A stretch of 64,000 nucleotides of DNA. Source: Lamellibrachia satsuma. Taxonomy: Eukaryota; Annelida; Polychaeta; Sabellida; Siboglinidae. A model generated the notes under the pieces. It had not been told where the DNA came from, ran no database searches, and worked only from the letters and a program-made list of their open reading frames with translations. The stretch lies in NCBI GenBank assembly GCA_033239005.1, contig BSQZ01000103.1, positions 248,001 to 312,000 on the forward strand, given 5' to 3'. This document shows, piece by piece, positions 1 to 10,772 of the stretch (position 1 is the stretch's first letter; the number at the start of each line of letters is the position of its first letter). The translations under genes were made by a program, and so were the position numbers.

Positions 1-1300
1 GTAGACTGGTAGACAATAAATCTGTTAGAGATAAAAGTTAGATCGCACTTCCATCCACTGAACAGGGTTAAGCTCTACTTGACTCATGATACCACCTGGT
101 GAAATCATTTTTACGAGAATGATACCAGTAGTCATGGAAATTAAGAAAAACAGATCACACCCATCTACAATTTCTGTTCAGTCAAGATTAGTTATTCAGA
201 TTAGTTATTCAGCAGTTTGAACACACTGTGTCTGAAGTCTTGTTAAAACTTAAAACTAAAAATTACACCATGGTATCCGCCAATTGTTGTGACTTTCTAA
301 AACCATGTTAGGTTTTGATTCTGTTTCAGTGTTTCAGTTTCATTCAAGTTTCAGTTTCATTCAAAGGTTTCTCTTATTTAGGCAACAACTTGTCAGCTAC
401 AACAACTTCAAAGCCGGCGGAACATTTTGAACACAATGTGAAATAGACAGTGTGAGCAAAATACTTATATGTGGTTGCTGAGCCAGAACAAGATGACTCG
501 TGAATGTTTTTGGGATGCTTTCAGTTAATATTTTATTAATGCTCAAAATAAATTTGTCAAGAATTTTGAAGATATGTCTGGATTAGCATGGATGATACTA
601 TAATCAAACATTCCACACATATCTTAGAAATTGGAACTACCTTACTTTAAGTTAAACACTACATTTAACACTTAATTAGTGTGACTGGTAATGATTCCCA
701 AACCCACTGTCTTATAAATCCCTTCTGTTATTGTCATTGCTTTATTATATATTTGCCTATTATTTATGGTACGACTATATTTAGAACAATTTTTATTGGT
801 ATTGTTTTTAATATAATAATAATATACATTTTGATATATTTATTTGTCATATAATTAATATATTTATTTCTAATATAATTTATAATATTTTAATAAGTTA
901 CGATTGCAGGTGTGTAAAGTGTGTGAGAGCAGTCAGGATTGATTAGGCGCTGTATAAAAACTTTTATTATTACTACTACTTATGACTGGGGAGGGAGGTT
1001 GATGGAAAAATCACAGAAGTCATCACACAAAAATTGCCAACAGAATTTGTGGGCAAGTGGACAAGGACACCATTAGCTTAATTTTGCCCAAGTTTGTTAT
1101 CTAGGTGTAACCCTCCCTTATCAGATAAGTGTCCAATGTAGTATTAGACATATTCACACTTCTAGCATTGACATAATCAGTAGATAATGTATTCATTTAT
1201 TGTCATCAGTAAGAATGGGTTCTTTCTCTTATCCAATCTACACTGTTGTTTGCTAAGTGCCCTCGAGTTCTATTAGGTCTTTAATTTTGAAGACTAATTT
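1..1300. other. AT-rich non-coding stretch
   Basis: No exon with a convincing reading frame and splice sites was seen on either strand. Positions about 1010-1250 resemble, with much divergence, stretches at 32215-32420, 32600-32860 and 56640-56930, so an old dispersed repeat lies here. The rest is low-complexity AT-rich DNA. Confidence 0.5.
1010..1250 (+). repeat. Old dispersed repeat, copy 1
   Basis: Shares landmarks with 56640-56930 (GGCAAGTGGACAAGGA, then a CATTRGCTTA block) and with 32310-32385 (TCCAATCTACACTGTT). Copies are diverged and truncated at different points. No coding potential or terminal repeats were recognised, so the class (SINE, LINE 3' end or MITE) is undetermined. Confidence 0.5.
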
Positions 1301-1301
1301 A

Positions 1302-1367
<66 letters not shown>
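1301..1367. repeat. (TA)n microsatellite
   Basis: Nearly pure TA dinucleotide run directly 5' of the LINE remnant. Reading frames through it encode only alternating Tyr-Ile and are not genes. Confidence 0.95.
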
Positions 1368-1368
1368 G

Positions 1369-1730
1369 TAGCCGCGCAGACAAAAATGGAGAGGAGTATG
1401 CTTAATATAACATACCATGACAGAAAGACAAACACCTGGGTGAGAGCAAAGACAGGAGTCACAAACATGATAAAAACAACAAGAAGAATGAAGTGGTCTT
1501 GGGCAGGACACATCAGCCGACTCAAAGATGACAGATGGACAAAGCGCATTACCACCTGGAAACCATATGGAAGGAAGAGATTACTAGGAAGACCAGCAAA
1601 AAGATGGAGAGACGATTTGGATGAGTATTGGAATGAAACCACCTGGCAGAGAACAGCACAAGATAGGCAAACTTGGAGACAACATGCTGAGGCCTTCACC
1701 CAACCACAGGACAATATGGCTGATAGATAG
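1369..1730 (+). pseudogene. RTE-type non-LTR retrotransposon, 3' end fragment
   Basis: The plus-strand translation gives the C-terminal tail of a LINE reverse-transcriptase polyprotein. It starts near MERSMLNITYHDRKTNTW and continues through MKWSWAGHISRL, RLLGRPAKRWRDD and a closing WR-x-x-AEAF. The order WAGH, GRP..RW.DD, W...A.DR..WR is the familiar ending of RTE-like endonuclease/reverse-transcriptase proteins in invertebrates. The catalytic reverse transcriptase and endonuclease domains are absent, as expected for a 5'-truncated insertion. A GATA-rich run follows the stop, consistent with the short tandem repeats at RTE 3' ends. Family assignment rests on recognition of motifs; the clade could be a relative of RTE. 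Confidence 0.8.
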
Positions 1731-1751
1731 ATAGATAAATAGATAGATAGA

Positions 1752-1833
<82 letters not shown>
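1722..1833. repeat. (GATA)n then (TA)n microsatellite
   Basis: GATA tetranucleotides (about 1722-1752) pass into a long TA run. The position directly after the LINE fragment suggests that it began as the element's 3' tail. Confidence 0.9.
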
Positions 1834-1837
<4 letters not shown>

Positions 1838-1905
1838 CTGTTATTAGGTAATAAAAAATGTTATTAACTAATGGATAGGATAATGACTGTGAGAAGTGTC
1901 AGACG

Positions 1906-2243
1906 ACAACAGAAACACTATCAACTGTTTGCCTAATTGTGTAGACTCCTATGATTCCACAGTTCTCTGTCTAGATAAGTTATCACTTTCGGAAAAGGTA
2001 ATTGACATAATTGGCTATGCATCCAAAAAGAGGGCGTGCCACTGGTGCAAATGTGTATCTTCATTCACAGTTCCATCGTCTTGCATAATGATAAAAATGC
2101 ATTACAGATAATAGATTATGGGATTATAAGGGATCGTCATATAAGTTCTCGAAGTCCAAAAACGTATAGTGGTTAATATTGGTTCTGGCCACCCCAATAT
2201 GTGGTGTGGTACATAAGATAACTCGCATATTTCCAAGCAAAGA
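1906..2243 (+). repeat. Duplicated unit copy A, left part
   Basis: Matches 12127-12467 of copy B with few changes, starting at CAGAAACACTATCAACTGT and ending at ...CCAAGCAAAGA, where the DNA transposon begins. The remainder of copy A resumes at 10767. The unit has no long open frame. Its identity (LTR, MITE or local segmental duplication) is not recognised. Confidence 0.85.
2238..2243. repeat. Target site duplication, left
   Basis: CAAAGA directly precedes the left terminal repeat and is repeated directly after the right one at 10767-10772. The uninterrupted paralogue near 12455-12475 has a single CAAAGA, which fixes the duplication at 6 bp. Confidence 0.9.
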
Positions 2244-2557
2244 GGTGCGTGTATGTGCCGTCTTTTCCGTTTTCGTTATGAAATTTTCAGTGTAAAAACG
2301 AAAAAGACACACAATGTTCTTCTTTCCTTTTTCCATTTAATGTAAGAAAAACGAAAAACCAATACAAACTGCTATGTGAGGTTTTACTGATATTACTTAG
2401 AAAAACAACACAAAGGTACAGCAAACCTTTTTTCGTTTTCACTGCATCAGAACGAAAAACGAAAAACGAAAAGCGACTGCAGCGCCACTCGTTTTTCGTT
2501 TTTCGTTTTCGGCATCTTTTTTGTTTTATGTGCTAAGCGGCCACGCACGTTTGGCGC
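2244..2557 (+). repeat. Left terminal inverted repeat (314 bp)
   Basis: Inverted match to 10453-10766 with one visible mismatch (the CCGTTTTCG versus CCTTTTTCG site near 2269). The inner third holds ACGAAAA-type repeats in both orientations around a CTGCAGCGCCACTC core (about 2450-2510), a plausible transposase-binding region. The start codon of the RING gene lies 78 bp inside it, so this repeat probably supplies its promoter. Confidence 0.95.
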
Positions 2558-2634
2558 CGTTTCTTCGAACGCCCGCTGCAGATGACAGATGAAATTCATC
2601 ATTTTTCCCGCGCGTCATTTAACAAGAATTCAAG

Positions 2635-5600
2635 ATGGCAACATTTGTTTTATTCCGCGGCAGCAAAAGAATTACGATGAGGGAAGCGGATGTGAATGCC
2701 GCCAAAATAACCAGAATTTTTCAGGTAAGAGTTGAAAACGTCTGCAACGTTCCGTGTTCTTAATTTTAAGTTCAGTTTTATCTTGAAACAAGAATGTTTC
2801 AGTAGACAGTACCTAGCCGCTAGCGATAATCCTAGCGATAATCCGAATATCACAATGTCAATGACGGTGACAATGTCATTGACATTGTAGGGTAAAGAAA
2901 CCCCAGTTAGCCTCGATCAGGTTGTTCGCTCGGCTAGCAGTAGTAGCAGCCTTCCTAGGCCCTAGCCTAGGCTAGAGTAGTCAGTACGCACGGAAATGTT
3001 TATCACAAGACACGACCAACCCACTTATATAAAACGACATCATCATTAATTATGTTTCCCTGCCCTGGCCTGGATAAATGACGTGTCAAAGTTGAAACAT
3101 ATCTCCAGGGTTCAAATTTAGTGGGTGTCCATGGGCCCTACATTCACTGCTGGACCCCCAATAGTTCCGAATCTGGAGGTCTGGCTGGCCCCTGAAATTT
3201 GGCCATAATTATTATTATGAACTCTCATCATTATAATTTACAGAATAATAGACTAATGACTATGAGCAGGTAGAACAATATTATTTATATAATTACACTA
3301 ACTTTACCCAAATATTTGGCATACATCATACACATCAACTGGCCAAAGGTTTGTTTAGCTGTGTTCATCATTAAAAAATTAATGCAACATAGTCATACAC
3401 AAAGTAGTCTAACAACACAATTTTAAATGTCAGTTGATCAAATTGCAGGTCAGCGAGGAGACGATGTTCCTGTCTGACGACAGTAACACTGCTGTGTTTC
3501 CACTGGAGAATGGACATTTTCCAGTGGAAGACATGGCGCACAGAGCGCATTTTGAAGTGAAAGGAGAGTCGTCTGTGACAATGAACACTCCCACATATGA
3601 CACCCCTCCACAACCAGGGATGTCGCAAGCCACACCGCCAGCTGCTGCCACACCAGGGTCAAGTCAACAAGGACGGTTTCTGTTTGCGGCCAGAACATCA
3701 CCCGCAGTAACACCGGCCTTTAGACGACCTATGGTCAAAACGTTCCCACGGTAATAAATTAACTAAAATTTATCACCAGATACCTTCCATGAAGAATAGT
3801 TGCCATTCGGTTCTTCCCCATGCACAAAACACGTAATAAGTTGTGTGCATAGAAATTCAACAAATTATCTTTTGAATGAACAATTTTTAGTGTTTAAATT
3901 GTTCATGGATTTTATGTATTTTTTTCAACTGCATAACTAATGAGTCTGTAATTATGTGAAGTACATGTTTCTATCTTGACTGTGCAGAGCTGTTCAGCTT
4001 GTGGAGGCGAACCTCCACCCAGTGCAGACAATCTACCTGCGGCTCACAGATGCAGACGCCAACGTTGTGTCTGTGAGCGAGAAGCTGCAGGAGCAGCTTG
4101 ATTCCCAGGAGGCCGTGGTCCTGGTAGACTCCAAAGGCATGGAGATTCACGAGTCACCTGGCACACAAGGTTTGTACAACTCTTTATATACAAATATGTA
4201 CTTCTTATATGGTATGTGCACTGTATACATGCATGCACACTTCAATTGTACTTGTTCCATTGAATATATTAATGAAGTTGGTAGTAATAAATAATGAGAA
4301 GATTATTAGTAACCCACAAAATAGTAGTGATACTGGTTTCAAGTAGCTACAATACTCATTACATTTTTATAGTGAATTATAAATATGTTCAGTAATCTTG
4401 TTGACATACTTTAAAATAACCAAATTAGTGTTATCGACCATAACACTTTATCATCCAAGACATCAACTAATAACTGTGACCCTTATATGTAGTATAAAAT
4501 GTTGTATTAATAACCATAATATAGAAATTACTTTTAATGTTGAATACTTCTTTGGAAAGACCATGAAGCAACAATGCTTGATGTTGTGCCTTCATACTTC
4601 ATAACAATGTAGTGCTGTTTTCTAGGATCAGATTTCTGGAAACCCCAGACCAGAAAAATTCTGTGCATGACAGAGAGTGTGCACAGAGACTTCCAGTCAG
4701 GCAGGACAAGGAAGCTCAGGTGGGTTCTTAATATACGATTATGTTGCAAACGCGCGCGCGCGCACGCACGCACGCATGCACACACACACACAATATGATA
4801 TATGGAGATGCTAGTGTTATGTATAAGTAAATGTGTAGGATGTAAATTTATGGCCAAATTAAGCATGGACCACTGTAAGGCAAGTCTGTTAGATATACTG
4901 TTTATAAGTTTCTAAGTCATTGTACAATTTAGTCCTAGCAACAACAAAGATTATGTATGACAAACATCACAGAGTTTTACCTGTACATGCAAAATCCCTG
5001 CATGTCTGTTTTAGAATTAACTTTGTACATTGTGCTATCAGCCAGAGAACCTCATCAAATCAGCCATGCATTTAAACCAAGTTGAAATGTTGCAGACGTA
5101 CCGATGCAGGGCCCTTACCAGTGGAAGCCCGCGTGGTAGATTTAATACATGAAAAAGTGAGGGTGTTGGAAGAAACTTTCCAAACCATCGAGTCAGCCAC
5201 ACAAGATCATGTGCTGATAAAACTTAAAAAAAGCGATGTTGGTGCATTGAAAGATGCATTTACATGCTGCATTTGCAAAGGTTTGTATTCTGGCTGTAAT
5301 GACAATACTTACATTTATGTAAATTCAGCAATATATTCCTTGATAACATGGAAACAGTTCCATTAAGTGTTAAATGTACATATATGTGTATTTATACAAA
5401 AATAATTGGTTAAAAGTGGGAAATAAAATCCCAGATTAATTCTGGCAGATTACTTTCCATCTGCATATTTACATACCAGGTACATGTATAAAATAAGAAT
5501 TAAAATTATTTTTGACAGAATGTTCGTTCCTACAGGACCGCTACAGTTGCCGATGTTTGCAACCTGCTGCCAAACTGTCCTGGCGTGTCAGGTGTGCCTG

Positions 5601-5729
5601 GAACAGTGGCATAATGCAAACACCTACTGCCCCAAGTGCAGAGCCGAGGGCGTGCAAGCAGCCACCTTCCTGGTAACAGGCCTCAGCGATGCAATTGGCG
5701 CATTGCACACCATCATAGAATGGGACTGA
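2635..5729 (+). CDS. Transposon-borne RING-like zinc-domain protein, 348 aa
   Basis: Six exons: 2635-2724, 3449-3750, 3988-4169, 4626-4719, 5096-5280, 5536-5729, all with GT/AG borders and matching phases. The 1,047 nt give 348 residues plus stop. The ATG is the first after the terminal repeat. Residues 1-130 form a hydrophilic N-terminal region that I do not recognise, ending in a Pro/Thr/Ser-rich stretch. Residues 224-275 look helical and charged. Residues 280-319 have cysteine pairs in RING-like order: C280..C283, C295/C296, C302..C305, C316-P-K-C319, with the first pair split from the rest by the last intron. RING domains usually act as E3 ubiquitin or SUMO ligases. That role, and any link to transposition or host control, is inference. 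It converges with the transposase gene. AATAAA at 6179-6184 is a likely polyadenylation signal. Confidence 0.85.
2852..2888. repeat. Perfect 14-bp inverted repeat (hairpin)
   Basis: ACAATGTCAATGAC at 2852-2865 is followed after 9 bp by its exact reverse complement at 2875-2888. It lies in the first intron of the RING gene. Function unknown. Confidence 0.7.
4751..4792. repeat. (CG)n/(CA)n microsatellite
   Basis: Short alternating purine-pyrimidine run in intron 4 of the RING gene. No coding role. Confidence 0.85.
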
Positions 5730-6178
5730 GTGCTCTAGTACATAATTTGTTTTTTTAAACTGGATTATACGTATATAAACTAACTGAATATTGCCAAATG
5801 TTTTCATTTTCAGACCAGTATGTGGCCATAGGTTAGGCAATCATTTATTAATAATTAGTTTTAAATTTGTTTATGTAAAAAAACTATTGTTATCAAACAA
5901 ATGTGTAAATTAAAATGTGCATTGCTTTCTGCTGCCAGAAGACCCAGTAGTTATAGTTGCATAAATGTTTAGTCTTTGTTGCTCTGGTCAGCTTGTTAAT
6001 ACAGTCATGTCTTGTTTATCCGTTCTTCAATGTACTCGCGATACACTAAATTGCTTCATTAATCCATTTTTTCCAAATTCCATTGCCATATTGGGAAACC
6101 TACTGGCCTGATGATGCTGTAACATTATTACAATTGCTTTTACATAACAACTGCATTGTTTACTTTTTACTGGTGATC

Positions 6179-6184
6179 AATAAA
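6179..6184 (+). terminator. Polyadenylation signal of the RING gene
   Basis: AATAAA lies 450 bp after the RING gene stop and about 190 bp short of the stop of the convergent transposase gene. It is placed where a 3' end would avoid overlap. Confidence 0.45.
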
Positions 6185-6372
6185 AAAACAAAGCAATATA
6201 AAGTTCATGATACATTGCATATGTCCAGTAGTTATGGAATCCGAATGGGATGAAATAGGGTGTATCACTATTCAGCAAGATTTGTTAATACAGCCAAAAC
6301 CATTCAGAACCAAAGCTTGCAAATAAACGATAAACGAAACATGACTGTATTCATTGTTAGTCACCAGCAAAA

Positions 6373-9300
6373 TTATGATGCATATTTCCATGTTAAATCT
6401 ATTAGTGTCATCACTGCATCTTGCAATGGTGTAAAGTTTCCATTGACCGCGCGGCGGATCAACATGTTCATGTCTTGTATGTTGGCATGAAATGCTGCCT
6501 GGCAAGCATTCCTGGCATCATCCGATGTGAATGGGTCATGTCCAAAGATGGCTTGTTGAGTGAGGTACGACCCAAGGTCAGTTGTATACCACTGTGCAGC
6601 CTCAGTCGCTGGTGGGAAGTGCTCTGCCAGAGGTGGTGGTCTCCTCATCTCTTCAGCAAGGACATTTGGTATTCCTCTGCCTGGTGGATACAAATTGATA
6701 ACACTGATAAAATGTTCTTGTTTAAATCTTCTGACATCACTATGTCACGTCACATGTGAACTATAACGATTTATATTGTTCACTTATTTACAGAGATTTG
6801 GCATATTGTGTCGTTTCTGTAATGTTTGTACAAAAAAAATCATAGTTGATCAAGTATGTTTTCTTTGAGTTCAAATGAAAACATAACATATTGGCAACAC
6901 ACTGCTAAAATTTCAGCACATTATCTTTAGTAAGTCTTGAAATCATGTTTTGAAAATACCCTATAAATTTATCTTTGGCAACCATCTTGGATCATGTGAA
7001 AGAAAGATGTTTTTTTTTAGGTTATACCTGTCCTTACACCTCTAATATAAGTTACTGTTGCTAGCCTCATACTGAAAATAAACCATGTATTGCGGTCACT
7101 ACTAACCTGGTATTCGGTGAGCATTCCATGAGGCTACAACTGTGCCTATGCCTATTTCTGAAAGTTGCAAGCCGATATTTGATGTGCAATATTTTGTAAC
7201 TTCATCATCTATGTCGATGTAGCCTGCATCTACAAGTTCCACCAAGGCCCCCTTAATGGGATAATTCACCCGTTGGTTGATTTCCGGCCAAATGCGTTCA
7301 ATCCTGTGATTCTGAAGAAAATAAATGACCATGCATAAAATATAATAACATAGTATGCATCTCAATTATATGAAAAAGTACTTTTTTTACAGATAATAGA
7401 ACATTTTTATAATAAACACAAAGAGTATGTGTAACAAGGTGGTTTATCAAGATAGTTGTTAACACATGGGTTGTCTGCAATGATATATATGAGACTGAAC
7501 CAATATGTCACACTGTTAAGTAGCACCTGTTAATTATAATTCTTTTCTATTACAACACATTAATTTAGTTATAAAAATCTGCAGATTGAGTGCATAATGG
7601 TCATGCATGTGTAAACTTCACAGAATGCTCAAACATATCTTGGTGACATCAACAGTAGTTTGACAAGATGACTGGAAATACTAGTTTTTAAAATGTGCTC
7701 ATTGGTTGTTACACATTTTGCATATATTAACAGTAAGCTGTTGGTGCTGTTGGCTTACAATTAAAAGTTGACTGTCTACTTACCCTCTTGGATTGTGTTT
7801 GGATATACGGCTGGCGGTTAGGGTTCACTCTCAAATCTGAGTTCCTCTCCTGCATGTACAGGGTCAAGAAGAACTCTGTCCCGTGATCCACCCGAACTTG
7901 ATCCCACATGCCATGTGCCAGTACGGCTGACCTAAAATGTAAAACTCTTATATTTGACCTTTTGTATCATACAAGGATGGAAGTCACACCAGTGATCAAC
8001 CTTGACCCCACAGTGTGTACCATTTTATTATTTTGAGCCTTGCCAGATCTAACGACTAAAGTAAATTCTTTTGATGTTTTGGAAAAAATATATGCAAGTT
8101 TTTATTAAATAGATGGATTTTAAAAACGGCTTCCTCAACGTATTTAGCCTATCACAAATAATTGTTGTCCAAATATGTAGTGTGTGAACAGTTTATGTAA
8201 CGTTTGCCTAAGCCTATTTTTTTTAATCATCAAAACAATTGACTTCAGTCATTAGATAGTAAGGATCCAAATAGTGGATATCCAAAATGGTAAACACTGT
8301 GTGGGTCAATGCTGTTAATAGGCGTGACTTCCATCCTCTCGCTGATCACATGACAAAATAAAAAAAATTCACGAAGGAAGAAAATCATGATTTTTCAGCA
8401 TTTCGATACTCCCTTCACTTAATGCGTGAACAAGCATAATTAAATTTTTAAGTAATTTAACAGTTTATCTTATGATTTCACATAAACTACAAACAAAATA
8501 GATACTAGGTAATTGATGAAGCACCATTATACCTCTTTACATTATACCTCTACAATTAATATAATCTTAAGTAGTATTTTACATGATATTTCAAAAGTTG
8601 CTGTAAATTGTTACTTGCTCACCGATACACATTCTCGTATATGAGAAGGTTGTTCTTGACAGGCATGCTACTTGACCCCACAATTTTTCCGCTGTAGCCA
8701 TCAATGGCGAGGACATGTGTGATGCCAAACATAGCAAGCTTCTCGTTCTGGTCCATGTGCAGCTTGTGCCCAAAACACTCCGCAAAATACGGAATGGGGT
8801 TTATGTTTCTCGCACCCTGTACAGAACAACAAATATTTTGTATGTAATATTCCAGGTTAATTTATACTAATAGTGATCATTTGTATCACACAAAACAGCC
8901 CTTACTGCTATATTCAGTTTGGCAAGCATTGGTGAATGACGAGGGAGCAAGATCAACACATTAATTAATACAAATACAAACACATAATATATTATTTCCT
9001 GCTGCACACACATCATTTGTTAGAATCATTATAACTGATCAATAACTTTGTAATAGTGTATAAAGTAAATTGTAGGAAGTAAATATTTTAAAGAAACTAT
9101 TTATGAATTTTTTTAAGTATTTTACAACACTGTTCCTTACATGTTGCCTGGCTTCATGGTAGGGACGATGTGTTTCTCGCAACACTCTTCCTACTCTTGT
9201 CTCAGAAACCTTGAGACCCTTTGAAGCCAGGTAGCCTGTCATCATCTTCCGACCATATGATGGGCCTGTCTGTAATAAATAATCAGTACAAGTGTGCTGG

Positions 9301-9809
9301 TAACATTTGCATCTCACATTTAGTGTGTGTAGCATAAATACATATTATTCATTAACGAGTAGTGTTTTCTGATTGGAGTTGGAGTATTAGTGTCGTTATA
9401 TGACTTTGCAATGGTAGAAGTAATACTGCGATTGCTTTCTCTGGAAATTGATTTCAAACTATTACATTCCTAGTAGATAGTAGATTAAAGTCAAACAGTT
9501 GGTCTATTTTTTTTAGAAACGTAGTGGAATACAAATTCGATAAAAACAAAATGCATAATCTTGCTAAAATTAATAATTATAATAATAATTAATATTGAGG
9601 GTTATATTTATAACTAAGTTTAGGCAAGCAGATCCTTAATTAGCATGTTGTCGTTGAGGCTTGGCAGAATATTTCTTATTAAAAAAGAAGGCTACTGGAA
9701 GGTAAAATGGCCAAGATGATATTATTTTAGTTAAGAATGGGTATATGGTTCATGGGAGTACTTTACATGATTCTGCAACGACGTAGTAAACAATCCTTTT
9801 GAGACCTCG

Positions 9810-9857
<48 letters not shown>

Positions 9858-9882
9858 ATATATATATGTATATATATATATA

Positions 9883-9981
<99 letters not shown>

Positions 9982-10022
9982 GTATATATATATATGTGTA
10001 TATATACATATATATATGTATA

Positions 10023-10086
<64 letters not shown>

Positions 10087-10413
10087 TATATTATTGATCG
10101 TTTATTTTGGAAAAAGATAGTAATATGTACCGACATTCTGGACATGTTAGTTTAAATTATACTACATGACATTTCGTACCTGTTCTATGGCTTCTTCGAC
10201 AGCTTCAACCAAAACATCATCGGCGACAAAAGAGGACTTTGATGGGTTTCCATGGATACTGTTTATCTTACAATACTTCCGCAGGGATCTCTCCGAGAAT
10301 CCTTTCGTCGCGCCATATTTCTCCCTGAGGTAGTCGACTGCTTGAGTAAGCGTGTAATGTTGGCTTTCTATGATGTGCGAAATTTCGTCATTATGTATGT
10401 CTAAATTTTCCAT
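6373..10413 (-). CDS. DDE integrase-core transposase (IS3EU-like), 405 aa
   Basis: Six minus-strand exons: 10413-10180, 9269-9141, 8816-8623, 7931-7784, 7311-7107, 6680-6373. The 1,218 nt join in frame to 405 residues plus stop. Residues 1-110 hold helix-turn-helix-like segments (for example [13 protein letters not shown] and [10 protein letters not shown]), probably for end binding. Residues 130-250 are an RNase-H-like integrase core. The likely catalytic acidic residues are D143 in LHMDQNE, D201 in VRVDHGTEF and E240 in NHRIERIW, spaced D-57-D-38-E. The C-terminal part has the conserved RGIPN block. It should cut the terminal repeats and insert the element with the 6-bp duplication seen. 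No stop or frameshift breaks it and all residues of the triad are present, so it may be active. The start codon is 39 bp inside the right terminal repeat. Superfamily name is from recognition, not a search. Confidence 0.9.
7974..8337. mobile_element. Possible short MITE nested in a transposase intron
   Basis: AGGATGGAAGTCACACC at 7974-7990 is repeated inverted at 8321-8337 (GGCGTGACTTCCATCCT). The 364-bp segment has no coding frame. Its interior (about 8130-8260) resembles 31590-31730, so this may be a dispersed non-autonomous family. I could not see a clear target duplication. Confidence 0.45.
9811..10084. repeat. (TA)n microsatellite, about 270 bp
   Basis: TA run with scattered TG interruptions, in the first intron of the transposase gene. 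It keeps several long Tyr-Ile frames open in both strands by composition alone. Confidence 0.95.
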
Positions 10414-10452
10414 TATGCGATGATCGATACAAACCTAGTACGCCCTCAAATT

Positions 10453-10766
10453 GCGCCAAACGTGCGTGGCCGCTTAGCACATAAAACAAAAAAGATGCCG
10501 AAAACGAAAAACGAAAAACGAGTGGCGCTGCAGTCGCTTTTCGTTTTTCGTTTTTCGTTCTGATGCAGTGAAAACGAAAAAAGGTTTGCTGTACCTTTGT
10601 GTTGTTTTTCTAAGTAATATCAGTAAAACCTCACATAGCAGTTTGTATTGGTTTTTCGTTTTTCTTACATTAAATGGAAAAAGGAAAGAAGAACATTGTG
10701 TGTCTTTTTCGTTTTTACACTGAAAATTTCATAACGAAAAAGGAAAAGACGGCACATACACGCACC
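10453..10766 (-). repeat. Right terminal inverted repeat (314 bp)
   Basis: Reverse complement of 2244-2557 apart from one visible difference. The near-identity implies recent insertion or ongoing conversion. It lies directly upstream of the transposase start codon and probably carries that gene's promoter. Confidence 0.95.
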
Positions 10767-10772
10767 CAAAGA
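10767..10772. repeat. Target site duplication, right
   Basis: CAAAGA, identical to 2238-2243. Read on into GCATTCGTTTGTCCTGC it restores the sequence of the uninterrupted copy at about 12456-12478. Confidence 0.9.

Larger units (their letters stand above)
2244..10766. mobile_element. IS3EU-like DNA transposon, 8.5 kb, two genes
   Basis: Complete element with exact ends. It begins GGTGCGTGTATGTGCCG and ends with the reverse complement. The terminal inverted repeats are 314 bp (2244-2557 and 10453-10766). It is flanked by a 6-bp CAAAGA duplication, and the undisrupted target survives in the neighbouring repeat copy. It carries a plus-strand gene for a RING-like protein (2635-5729) and a minus-strand gene for a DDE integrase-core transposase (10413-6373), convergent and each of six exons. 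The transposase resembles the integrase-like proteins that Repbase places in the IS3EU superfamily. That name is from memory of the family, not from a search. A Polinton is excluded: there is no DNA polymerase, ATPase or capsid gene, and the ends differ. Confidence 0.9.

Noticed and set aside
9731..10155. Tyr-Ile open frames on both strands
   Set aside because: Translation of a TA microsatellite.
2244..10766. Polinton/Maverick element, because of integrase, long inverted repeats and 6-bp duplication
   Set aside because: No protein-primed polymerase, packaging ATPase, protease or capsid genes, only 8.5 kb, and ends do not start AGT.
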